The position numbers were made by a program, and so were the translations under genes. Shown here in pieces: positions 1-5,648 of a stretch of 6,531 nt of DNA. Under the pieces are notes generated by a model that was given only the letters and a program-made list of their open reading frames with translations, had not been told where the DNA came from and did not search any database. This stretch comes from Butyrivibrio sp. (GTDB taxonomy: Bacteria; Bacillota; Clostridia; Lachnospirales; Lachnospiraceae): assembly GCA_024688095.1 (NCBI GenBank), contig JAILEJ010000214.1, positions 1 through 6,531 on the forward strand, written 5' to 3'. Numbering within the stretch: the first letter of the stretch is position 1; every line of letters begins with the position of its first letter.

Positions 1-74
1 TCTGTAATATCAAATTCTCAATTTTTTATTTTACAGATTATTATTTAGCAACATTTATATTTTCTGTAATATCA
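1..74 (+). repeat. 12-bp direct repeat TCTGTAATATCA, two copies
   Basis: Identical copies lie at 1-12 and 63-74, 62 bp apart start to start. An inverted copy of the first seven bases (TTACAGA) lies between them at 31-37. In such AT-rich sequence a 12-bp match can arise by chance, so any role as a protein-binding site is only a suggestion. Confidence 0.5.
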
Positions 75-111
75 GTATAACATTGCAGTTTCTCTTTAGC
101 TCTTATCCAAT

Positions 112-154
112 AACACTGTATTATTCAAAAATTTATTTCTCTAATTACAGTGTT
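112..154. repeat. Inverted repeat AACACTGTA / TACAGTGTT
   Basis: Two perfect 9-bp arms (112-120 and 146-154) are separated by 25 nt. The right arm is followed by TTGATATTTATTTT, which is T-rich but interrupted, so it makes a poor intrinsic terminator. The pair may be a spaced operator or the trace of a terminator for a gene left of the window. Confidence 0.4.
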
Positions 155-273
155 TTGATATTTATTTTAAATAAAACATGTAATTCCTTATATCATATTA
201 CATACAACTTCTTCCTATATATTATCTTAATATAAACTTATTTTTTATTTTATTTTTAGGTTGCTGATATATC

Positions 274-420
274 ATGAACTCACGGAAACGAAAACAGTAC
301 TCGGCAAAACTATCACTGCTATTGGAACTTTTGCAGCAGAAAAAGGGTTTAGAAGAAGGATATCAAACCATGCAAAACCGCCTTTGGAAATGCGTCCCTC
401 AGGAAACAGAAGGCATATAA
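274..420 (+). CDS. Possible 48-residue small protein, unrecognised
   Basis: An ATG frame at 274 runs to TAA at 418-420. The product is basic at the N-terminus (MNSRKRKQ), followed by a leucine- and glutamine-rich stretch (about residues 11-38, KLSLLLELLQQKKGLEEG and on) that could form an amphipathic helix or short coiled coil. No family is recognised. Ribosome binding is poor: AGG at 258-260 lies 13 nt before the ATG. A second open frame (TTG 261 to TAA 446, 61 codons) overlaps it in another phase and is equally unsupported. The island is richer in G and C than its flanks and uses CGG, CGA and CGC arginine codons, which suggests a relic of an imported gene. A terminator follows at 558-604. 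Confidence 0.25.
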   Translation: MNSRKRKQYSAKLSLLLELLQQKKGLEEGYQTMQNRLWKCVPQETEGI

Positions 421-482
421 AAAACTTTAGAGAGCTTACAGAATAACCTGACATTTATTTAAAAGAAGATATTTAAAATCAA

Positions 483-558
483 ACATTGATTCTATTAAAC
501 AGCAGACATTTATTCTATTTAATAGCAGACATTTATTCTATTTAATAGCAGACATTTA
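483..558 (+). repeat. Tandem 23-bp direct repeats (3 copies plus a partial fourth)
   Basis: Copies run 483-505, 506-528 and 529-551, with a partial copy at 552-558. Copies two and three are identical and share the core ACATTTATTCTATTTAATAG followed by CAG; the first copy differs at a few positions. A related GACATTTATT also occurs at 450-459. A period of 23 bp is close to two helical turns, so a bound protein would meet each copy on nearly the same DNA face, as in iterons or cooperative operators. The array ends directly at the terminator stem. Replication slippage in simple AT-rich sequence is the alternative. Confidence 0.8.
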
Positions 559-604
559 AAACAAGCCAGCTTGTACTTAAAAAAAGCACAAGTTGGCTTG
601 TTTT
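558..604. terminator. Strong intrinsic terminator, probably bidirectional
   Basis: AAAACAAGCCAGCTTGT (558-574) pairs with ACAAGTTGGCTTGTTTT (588-604), a 17-bp stem with one G-T wobble and a 13-nt loop. A T run (601-605) follows on the plus strand, and the A run at 558-561 gives the matching U tract on the minus strand. It closes whatever is transcribed through the short frames and repeats at 261-551, and insulates the membrane-protein gene that starts at 698. Confidence 0.85.
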
Positions 605-640
605 TATTCATATTTTGCTATTACTATCTTTTATTTTTTT

Positions 641-646
641 TATAAT
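641..646 (+). promoter_or_regulatory. Candidate -10 box (TATAAT) for the YczE-like gene
   Basis: A perfect TATAAT lies 51 nt before the ATG at 698 and just after the terminator at 558-604. The best -35 candidate, TTGCTA at 615-620, is 20 bp away, which is longer than ideal. The sequence around it is AT-rich, so chance matches are likely, but a promoter is needed somewhere in 606-685 if the upstream terminator works. Confidence 0.35.
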
Positions 647-685
647 AATAAATGTGTAATTATAAAAAATATAACTATTATTTAT

Positions 686-692
686 GGGGTGA
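686..692 (+). promoter_or_regulatory. Ribosome binding site fixing the start at 698
   Basis: GGGGTGA lies 5 nt before ATG 698. This favours 698 over the in-frame TTG at 593, which would sit inside the terminator stem and add 35 residues of low-complexity sequence. Confidence 0.75.
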
Positions 693-697
693 ATGTT

Positions 698-1333
698 ATG
701 TTTATCAAAGATTATTTTGTAAATGCAGGGGCAAAAAGAACACTTATAGGAGTTATTATTGGAAATATCTTCGTTGGTCTTGGAGTCGGTGTATTCAAAC
801 TATCCATGATGGGAAATGATCCATTTGATGGTATGAATATGGCACTTGCCGATTTGACAGGCATTTACTATCCAATTCTTCAGATTATGGTCAACCTGGG
901 ATTTTTTGTTATCCAGCTCATCTGGGGAAGAAAGCTAATTGGTTTTGGAACAATTATCAACGCCTTTCTACTTGGATATATAGCAACATTTTTCTATAAC
1001 CTGCTATATGGAATTGTAGGCGAACCATCAGGATTTTTTGTACGTCTGCTCATAGTCTTTGCAGGCGTTCTTGCAATTTCACTTGGATTGTCACTTTATC
1101 AGACTGCTGATCTTGGTGTTGCACCTTATGATGCACTCGCACTTATCATCAACGAAAAAGCGCCTAAGATTCCATATTTCTGGGCAAGAATTTTCTGTGA
1201 CGCAGGATGTGCTTTAGTTTGTTTCCTTGCAGGTGGTATTGTTGGAATTGGTACTTTAGTATCTGCTTTTGGATTTGGTCCTTTCATACAGTTCTTTAAC
1301 AAAACTGTTTCAGAAAAAGTATTAAAAAGCTGA
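698..1333 (+). CDS. YczE/YyaS/YitT-family multi-pass membrane protein
   Basis: The 211-residue protein is strongly hydrophobic, with about six membrane segments (roughly 14-33, 58-77, 81-103, 112-133, 160-178 and 182-200). It matches the YczE/YyaS/YitT group of integral membrane proteins, whose transport or other role is not settled. Family-type motifs GNDPFDG (39-45) and GVAPYDA (140-146) are visible. The two halves are related: G-x-x-P-[FY]-D recurs at 39 and 140, and G-x-G-T-[IL]-[IV]-x-A-F recurs at 82 and 183, both exactly 101 residues apart. Start ATG 698 has a GGGGTGA ribosome site. The length is normal for the family. The gene stands alone, and its stop codon overlaps the end of the convergent thpR gene. 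Confidence is high for the family and low for any function. Confidence 0.85.
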   Translation: MFIKDYFVNAGAKRTLIGVIIGNIFVGLGVGVFKLSMMGNDPFDGMNMALADLTGIYYPILQIMVNLGFFVIQLIWGRKLIGFGTIINAFLLGYIATFFYNLLYGIVGEPSGFFVRLLIVFAGVLAISLGLSLYQTADLGVAPYDALALIINEKAPKIPYFWARIFCDAGCALVCFLAGGIVGIGTLVSAFGFGPFIQFFNKTVSEKVLKS

Positions 1334-1840
1334 TACATAGCCTATCTCTGTATATACCATACCATGTTTTCCGCGCTCAGATTTCATCAAAGATATTCCA
1401 TTTACTTTCATTTTTTCAGGCTCCATATCTGCCTCGAAAACTCCAAATGGAATATCTTTTGTTCTGTCCGCCTTTCTCACAAGAGTAATATGTGGCAGGA
1501 ACTTTTTCCTGTCAAATGGTATATCATTATCTACCAGCTCTCTTCTAAGTCTTTTTACATAATCATTTAAATTATCATTATCTTCTATGTTTGCAAAAAA
1601 CATATCCTTGAATGGTTTACAATCTGTCAGCCTTATAGTAAAAGACCTTAAAGGAACCTTTCTCATTATTTCTATTATTTCTTCCGGGTCGTCATATTCT
1701 CCAATGAATGCCAGAGTCATATGAAGATTTTCAGGGCGGGTATAATTTCCTTCAATCCCACATCTCATAAGATCATCCTGCATAGCTGCCAATGCATCTG
1801 TAAAATTGTCATTAAAAATAATAGATATAAATAATCTCAT
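1322..1840 (-). CDS. thpR: RNA 2',3'-cyclic phosphodiesterase (2H family)
   Basis: This 172-residue protein has the two H-x-T catalytic motifs of the 2H phosphoesterase fold: HMTLAFIGE at 40-48 and HITLVRKAD at 117-125. Spacing and length match bacterial ThpR (formerly LigT). Family members hydrolyse 2',3'-cyclic phosphate ends of RNA to a 2'-phosphate, and some can reversibly join tRNA halves in vitro; the physiological role is unclear. It is soluble and cytoplasmic, with no signal peptide. ATG 1840 follows GAGGG at a 6-nt gap. It lies 53 nt after the rhomboid gene with no terminator between, so co-transcription is likely. Its 3' end overlaps the convergent plus-strand gene by 12 bp. A 15-bp perfect inverted repeat lies inside its 3' third. 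Confidence 0.93.
   Translation of the reverse strand: MRLFISIIFNDNFTDALAAMQDDLMRCGIEGNYTRPENLHMTLAFIGEYDDPEEIIEIMRKVPLRSFTIRLTDCKPFKDMFFANIEDNDNLNDYVKRLRRELVDNDIPFDRKKFLPHITLVRKADRTKDIPFGVFEADMEPEKMKVNGISLMKSERGKHGMVYTEIGYVSAF
1389..1459. repeat. 15-bp perfect inverted repeat inside thpR
   Basis: AAAGATATTCCATTT (1389-1403) and AAATGGAATATCTTT (1445-1459) are exact reverse complements, separated by 41 nt. On the minus strand they encode residues 128-132 (KDIPF) and part of 146-151 (VNGISL) of ThpR. No T run follows on either strand, so it is not a standard terminator, although it could fold in either transcript. Confidence 0.75.
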
Positions 1841-1893
1841 ATGATACCCTCATAATATGTAAAAACATAATATACAAATCCATTGTACTTCTA

Positions 1894-2457
1894 TCACTTT
1901 GATTTATTAAGCACATATCCAATCACGGTTCCAATTATTCCCCCAATAATATGAGACAAATTGGATACATTATCCTGAATGGTGATTCCCTCAACTATCT
2001 GCTGGCCAATAAATACAATTGCTACAAGTATAAACGTCAAAGGAATCTCTCCCTGTTTAAATCCTGTAAATGATGTAAGAAGTATAAATGCAAATACGAT
2101 TCCACTTGCACCACAAAGTGCAATGTTTGGAAAAAGTACATAATTGATTAGTGCCGTGATCACAGCTGTAATTCCCATTATAATGATAAGCATCTTAGAA
2201 CCATACTTTTCCTCCAGCATTGGACCAAGAAGTAAAATGTACATTGCATTTCCTGCAAAATGACTGATATCAGCATGCCCAAAAATATAAGTGATAAACC
2301 TGACATAAGTCATAGGATTCGTAAGTGCTGAATGATATGTACTAAAAAGCAGTGTATTGCTTGCTCCCATCGTAATATAATTTAGAATCGTTGCCACAAA
2401 ACAGATAATTATAAAACATAAAACAACTGGTGAATTGAATGTTATTTTTAATTTCAT
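1894..2457 (-). CDS. Rhomboid-family intramembrane serine protease
   Basis: The 187-residue membrane protein has the rhomboid catalytic set: the G-x-S-G motif GASG at 116-119 (nucleophile Ser118), the base His169 in SHIIGG, and HFAGN at 66-70, whose His66 and Asn70 match the oxyanion-hole region (H150 and N154 in GlpG). About six membrane segments are seen and no extra domain, so it is a minimal core rhomboid. Rhomboids cleave transmembrane substrates within the membrane; the substrate here is unknown. ATG 2457 is set by AGGAG (2464-2468) with a 6-nt gap. It is upstream of thpR on the same strand. A promoter with a palindrome in its spacer lies before it. All three catalytic positions are intact, so activity is expected. 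Confidence 0.92.
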   Translation of the reverse strand: MKLKITFNSPVVLCFIIICFVATILNYITMGASNTLLFSTYHSALTNPMTYVRFITYIFGHADISHFAGNAMYILLLGPMLEEKYGSKMLIIIMGITAVITALINYVLFPNIALCGASGIVFAFILLTSFTGFKQGEIPLTFILVAIVFIGQQIVEGITIQDNVSNLSHIIGGIIGTVIGYVLNKSK

Positions 2458-2509
2458 AGACAGCTCCTCTCCCTCTCAAAACCATTTATCTCAAAGGACC
2501 CAGCCTTCT

Positions 2510-2538
2510 TTTATAAGGACCTGGTCCTTGCAATGCAA
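2510..2538 (-). promoter_or_regulatory. Candidate promoter for the rhomboid-thpR unit
   Basis: Read on the minus strand, TTGCAT (2533-2538) and TATAAA (2510-2515) are 17 bp apart, the preferred spacing for a vegetative promoter. The -10 matches consensus at five of six positions and the -35 at three. The predicted transcript would start near 2503 and give a leader of about 45 nt. A palindrome occupies most of the spacer. Confidence 0.45.
2515..2529. promoter_or_regulatory. Palindrome AAGGACCTGGTCCTT, candidate operator
   Basis: Two perfect 7-bp arms flank a single central base, in the spacer of the candidate promoter at 2510-2538. A further half-site AAGGACC lies at 2494-2500, just downstream in the direction of transcription, where it could pair instead with the GGTCCTT arm. 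The layout suggests a repressor site that would block RNA polymerase. A competing pair of RNA hairpins is less likely, because most of the palindrome is upstream of the predicted transcript start. I do not recognise the motif as the site of a known regulator. Confidence 0.45.
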
Positions 2539-2587
2539 TGAGCGTATCCTTCGAAACACAAGACTTTTGGAACGAAGTGGCATAAAG

Positions 2588-3646
2588 TCATACAAGTCTA
2601 CCTGCAATATCTATCGCAATATCTGAAAAATTATGATGTGCCAGATAATCCTCATCTGCTTTATCTGAAATTCCACTATGCCTTCTCTGCATTATATTAT
2701 TTAATTCTCTAAAAACAGGAATAAGTTCATCAAGATTATTATTCTTACCAAGAAAAGAATTGCCAGTAGCCTTAATCTCATACTCTGCAGTTGAAATCAT
2801 CTGCATGCAAAGCTTTAATTCTCCATATATATCAGATGCTTCCATCAAAACATCCGGCTTTTTCTCAAGACATTCAAGGAAATACTTTTTTGCACCATCA
2901 ACATCTTTATCACAAAAAAATTCTGAAACCCTTTGCTTCATCTCGGCGGTTTCTTTTTTCTCACCCATCATTGCTACCTGGCATTCTTTAACTTTAAGAT
3001 GCCTGGTCCTAATATAAACAAGTAATAAAAGTTCTGATAAAAATCCGTATACTCGCTTTGCATAGCCATTATAACCAGATGGATCAATTCTCTTTTCGAC
3101 TTCAAATAAAATATCAAAAAGCCATTCTGAATAGGCATCAAAAAGTTCACTCCTACATATGATCATATTTCCAAAATACGTTCTGCAATCATGAACGACA
3201 CGCTCATATTCTTCATGATCTTCAGGATATTTTTGCTTCAATACCTCAGAAAGTGCATCAAGATCTGCTTTATTATGATCAACAGAAAAAGCATCATAAT
3301 AAGGATAATTTAGTCTTATAAGCTTTGTTGTGATAAGGTCAATCTCATTTGAACCTAAAAGAACTTCACTCAGATCATTTTCAGACCACAAAAGGTCATC
3401 ATCATTCATAAGATATCTTCTGTAATGACATAAACCTTTTATATCTGAATCATGATCATTTTTCCAGGCCCAGTACATTCCTGTAAGCTCGCTGTAATAC
3501 GGATTTCGGGCTGAAATATTATCACCTTTATTATCCGGAAGATATCCCAGATCAGGATTTATAGCGCTTCCAACCTGTATGGGAACATATATAGGATCCT
3601 TTGGAAACTCATATTCTTTATGAGTACATACATAAATTCGAACCAT
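2588..3646 (-). CDS. DUF4422-type glycosyltransferase with C-terminal extension
   Basis: Residues 1 to about 220 match the DUF4422 glycosyltransferase domain found in capsule and cell-surface polysaccharide genes: IYVCTHK (4-10), GDNIS (41-45), ELTGMYWAWKN (53-63) and GLCHYRRYL (71-79), then YFGNMIICRSELFD (157-170) and a late helix GFLSELLLLVYI (201-212). It probably transfers a sugar onto a surface glycan; donor and acceptor are unknown. DUF4422 proteins are often about 250 residues, whereas this has 352. The extra 130 residues are charged and mostly helical, with no family I recognise. ATG 3646 follows AGGGG closely. No signal peptide is present, so it acts in the cytoplasm. No other polysaccharide gene is in the window, so it is an orphan. 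No terminator is seen after it. Confidence 0.85.
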   Translation of the reverse strand: MVRIYVCTHKEYEFPKDPIYVPIQVGSAINPDLGYLPDNKGDNISARNPYYSELTGMYWAWKNDHDSDIKGLCHYRRYLMNDDDLLWSENDLSEVLLGSNEIDLITTKLIRLNYPYYDAFSVDHNKADLDALSEVLKQKYPEDHEEYERVVHDCRTYFGNMIICRSELFDAYSEWLFDILFEVEKRIDPSGYNGYAKRVYGFLSELLLLVYIRTRHLKVKECQVAMMGEKKETAEMKQRVSEFFCDKDVDGAKKYFLECLEKKPDVLMEASDIYGELKLCMQMISTAEYEIKATGNSFLGKNNNLDELIPVFRELNNIMQRRHSGISDKADEDYLAHHNFSDIAIDIAGRLV

Positions 3647-3687
3647 TTCACCCCTCTGTCACTCCACAAATTTCTTTTATATTAATC

Positions 3688-3696
3688 AGTATATCA
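3688..3696 (-). promoter_or_regulatory. Candidate extended -10 promoter for the glycosyltransferase
   Basis: On the minus strand TGATATACT gives a TG-N-TATACT extended -10 element, with five of six bases of the -10 matching. It lies about 42 nt before the ATG at 3646. No good -35 box is found at 16-18 bp; that position falls in the T run of the terminator at 3711-3751. Extended -10 promoters can work without a -35. Confidence 0.4.
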
Positions 3697-3710
3697 TTTT
3701 TCATAATGTA

Positions 3711-3751
3711 AAAAAGCATCAGAATTACATAATGCAATTCCAATGCTTTTT
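3711..3751 (-). terminator. Intrinsic terminator after the ABC exporter gene
   Basis: AAAAAGCAT (3711-3719) pairs with ATGCTTTTT (3743-3751). After a two-by-two internal mismatch, GAATT (3722-3726) pairs with AATTC (3736-3740) around a 9-nt loop. On the minus strand the stem ends in six T residues. It lies 39 nt past the stop of the transporter gene and separates it from the glycosyltransferase. The plus strand also carries T residues, so it may act both ways. Confidence 0.75.
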
Positions 3752-3789
3752 ATCTTGCCATAAAATAAAATGTTCAATTACTTTTTTAA

Positions 3790-5523
3790 TCACACTTTAC
3801 CAAGCTGCATTTTATAATATTTTTCATAGAGACCACCAAGCTTAATAAGTTCTTTATGGTTTCCTTTTTCTTTTATACCATCTTCATCCAGAACAATTAT
3901 CTCATCCGCTCCAAGTATTGTTGAAAGTCTGTGAGCTATTGTAATTGTTGTTCTTCCTACAGAAAGTTTATCAAGACTTTCCTGAATATATCTTTCACTC
4001 TCATTATCAAGAGCACTTGTTGCTTCATCAAGTATAAGTATAGGTGGATTCTTTAAGAACACTCTTGCGATTGCTATTCTCTGCTTTTGTCCTCCGGAGA
4101 GCCTTGCACCTCTTTCACCTACCTCTGTATCAAATCCATTAGGAAGTGTTTCGATAAATTCAAGCAGATCTGCGCTTCTTGCTGCCTCTACAATTTCTTC
4201 CATCGTAGCATCTGGCTTTCCATAAGAAATATTTTCTTTTACAGTACCGTTAAAAAGATATACATCCTGCTGAACTATTCCAATAAATGAGCGAAGCGAT
4301 TTCTGTGTAACATCTCTGATATCAGTACCATCTATCAGCACCGCTCCTCCAGTCACATCATAGAATCTTGGAAGAAGTGAGCATAGTGTTGTTTTCCCTC
4401 CACCTGATGGTCCAACTATGGCAACTGATTTACCAGCATCAACATGAAGGTTGATATTATTTAAAACAGTTTCTTCATCTTCATAAGAAAAAGATACATC
4501 TTTATAATCGATTACACCAGTCACATTCTTAAGCTCGCCTGCACCCTCTTTGTCTAAGATTTCAGGCATTGTATCCATAACCTCTCTGAATCTTTCAAAT
4601 CCGGCAAGTCCCTTTTGAAGCTGTTCTGTAAACTCTACAAGCACATTTACAGGATTTATAAATATATTGATATACAATGCATAAATTGCCAGATCTTCCC
4701 CGCTTAGCTGACCCTTTGCAATAAAAAATCCTCCAGCTACAAGGACCGTTATAAACATCAATCCTTCAAAGAAATTATTACCTGAATGAAATATTGCCAT
4801 CTGTCTATAATTAGCCTGCTTTGAATCAAGAAAAGCAAGATTGGACTTATCAAACTTAGCCTCTTCGATACTCTCACCTGTAAAAGACTTTACTACTCTA
4901 ATGCCACCAAGTGTATCCTGAAGTGATGAATTAATTCCTGCGATTTTTCTTCTGTTATCTGAAAAGGTTGCTCTCATTTTTTTATTCTGATTAACTGAGA
5001 AAATCGCCATACAGATAACTACTGCAACAAGGCAGAGTGTCATAGGAACATTAATTCTCATAAGAAGAATAAAAGAACCAACAATTTTTACAACTGAAAT
5101 AAATATATTCTCAGGTCCATGATGCGCAAGTTCTGAAATATCAAATAAATCAGATACAAGTTTGCTCATCATTTCACCTGTATTATGTGTATCGTAATAT
5201 GAAAATGAAAATGCCTCGAATCTGTCAAAAAGATCTCTTCTCATCCCGGATTCCATTCTGGCTCCCATCATGTGTCCCTGATAGGTTACATAATATTTGC
5301 AAAGAAATCTTACAAAATACATTGCAAGCATAACCAGCGCAATTACTCCAAGTCTGCTAAGAATTACCTCTGGTTCTTCAAGAAAAAGAGTTGTCCTTAG
5401 AATTCTTAAAAACTGTGGAAACACAAGATCAATAACTGATAAAACTGTCGCACATACAAGATCAAATAAGAAAACTCCTATGTACGGCTTATAATACGGT
5501 ATAAATTTTTTTATTAAGTCCAC
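3790..5523 (-). CDS. ABC exporter half-transporter (fused permease and ATPase)
   Basis: This complete 577-residue protein has an N-terminal six-helix exporter membrane domain (about 15-310) followed by an ATPase domain (about 336-577). Visible motifs are Walker A GPSGGGKTT (371-379), a Q-loop at Q418-Q419, signature LSGGQ (475-479), Walker B ILILDE (495-500), D-loop SALD (503-506) and the H-loop His531. It belongs to the MsbA/LmrA-like multidrug and lipid exporter class and should act as a homodimer, since no partner half-transporter lies nearby. The substrate cannot be read from sequence. The start is GTG 5523, supported by GGAGG (5530-5534) with a 6-nt gap. The upstream membrane-protein gene is 125 nt away with no firm terminator between, so read-through is possible. 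The downstream hairpin at 3711-3751 ends the transcript. Confidence 0.93.
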   Translation of the reverse strand: MDLIKKFIPYYKPYIGVFLFDLVCATVLSVIDLVFPQFLRILRTTLFLEEPEVILSRLGVIALVMLAMYFVRFLCKYYVTYQGHMMGARMESGMRRDLFDRFEAFSFSYYDTHNTGEMMSKLVSDLFDISELAHHGPENIFISVVKIVGSFILLMRINVPMTLCLVAVVICMAIFSVNQNKKMRATFSDNRRKIAGINSSLQDTLGGIRVVKSFTGESIEEAKFDKSNLAFLDSKQANYRQMAIFHSGNNFFEGLMFITVLVAGGFFIAKGQLSGEDLAIYALYINIFINPVNVLVEFTEQLQKGLAGFERFREVMDTMPEILDKEGAGELKNVTGVIDYKDVSFSYEDEETVLNNINLHVDAGKSVAIVGPSGGGKTTLCSLLPRFYDVTGGAVLIDGTDIRDVTQKSLRSFIGIVQQDVYLFNGTVKENISYGKPDATMEEIVEAARSADLLEFIETLPNGFDTEVGERGARLSGGQKQRIAIARVFLKNPPILILDEATSALDNESERYIQESLDKLSVGRTTITIAHRLSTILGADEIIVLDEDGIKEKGNHKELIKLGGLYEKYYKMQLGKV

Positions 5524-5648
5524 TTAATTCCTCCCAGCACCTGATAATATATTTTTATTAAAATTCATCCCACTATAAAAAACAAAATATTACCAGATAT
5601 TCCTTACTGCTAATTGTTCTACCTTTATTATTTATTATTTATTCTTTT

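Larger units (their letters stand above)
1..260. other. AT-rich gene-free stretch with short dyads
   Basis: No convincing coding frame is seen here on either strand; stops are frequent and the base composition is extremely AT-rich. It holds a 12-bp direct repeat TCTGTAATATCA (1-12 and 63-74) and three inverted pairs: TCTGTAA (1-7) with TTACAGA (31-37), AACACTGTA (112-120) with TACAGTGTT (146-154), and ATGTAAT (178-184) with ATTACAT (197-203). The core CTGTAA or its complement TTACAG therefore occurs four times in about 150 bp. This could be an intergenic control region or the decayed edge of a mobile element. A TATAAA at 231-236 is a possible -10 box for the short frames beyond it, but no good -35 box lies upstream. 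Confidence 0.6.

Noticed and set aside
272..454. Minus-strand open frame of 60 codons
   Set aside because: It is antisense to the short plus frames, has no ribosome site, and its hydrophobic product looks like the shadow of basic, Lys- and Glu-rich codons.
593..697. N-terminal extension of the YczE-like protein from TTG 593
   Set aside because: The codon lies inside the terminator stem, has no ribosome site, and the added 35 residues are low-complexity Phe/Tyr/Ile-rich sequence; ATG 698 has GGGGTGA at the right distance.
1851..1873. Direct repeat CATAATAT between the rhomboid and thpR genes, with TTGTAT and TATTAT boxes
   Set aside because: The boxes are only 14 bp apart, too close for a promoter, and the 8-bp repeat is unremarkable in AT-rich DNA.
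2549..2577. Inverted pair CTTCG / CGAAG before the rhomboid gene
   Set aside because: The arms are only 5 bp with a 19-nt loop and no T run; chance is enough to explain it.
2435..2626. Plus-strand open frame of 63 codons across the rhomboid promoter region
   Set aside because: It overlaps the starts and ends of two well-supported minus-strand genes, has no recognisable product and no ribosome site.
2760..3017. Plus-strand frames of 85 and 66 codons within the glycosyltransferase gene
   Set aside because: They are antisense shadows of a gene with clear family motifs; their products are Ser/Phe/His-rich and unrecognised.
4087..4290. Plus-strand frame within the ABC exporter gene
   Set aside because: It lies opposite the conserved ATPase motifs and has no coding support of its own.
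5557..5585. Possible promoter for the ABC exporter (TTGTTT, 17 bp, TTTAAT on the minus strand)
   Set aside because: The -35 matches only three positions and the -10 lacks the key second-position A; matches this weak are expected in such AT-rich sequence.
5573..5601. Hairpin AATAT-6 nt-ATATT followed by a T-rich run on the minus strand, after the unknown membrane protein
   Set aside because: The stem is five A-T pairs only and too weak to call a terminator; read-through into the exporter stays open.
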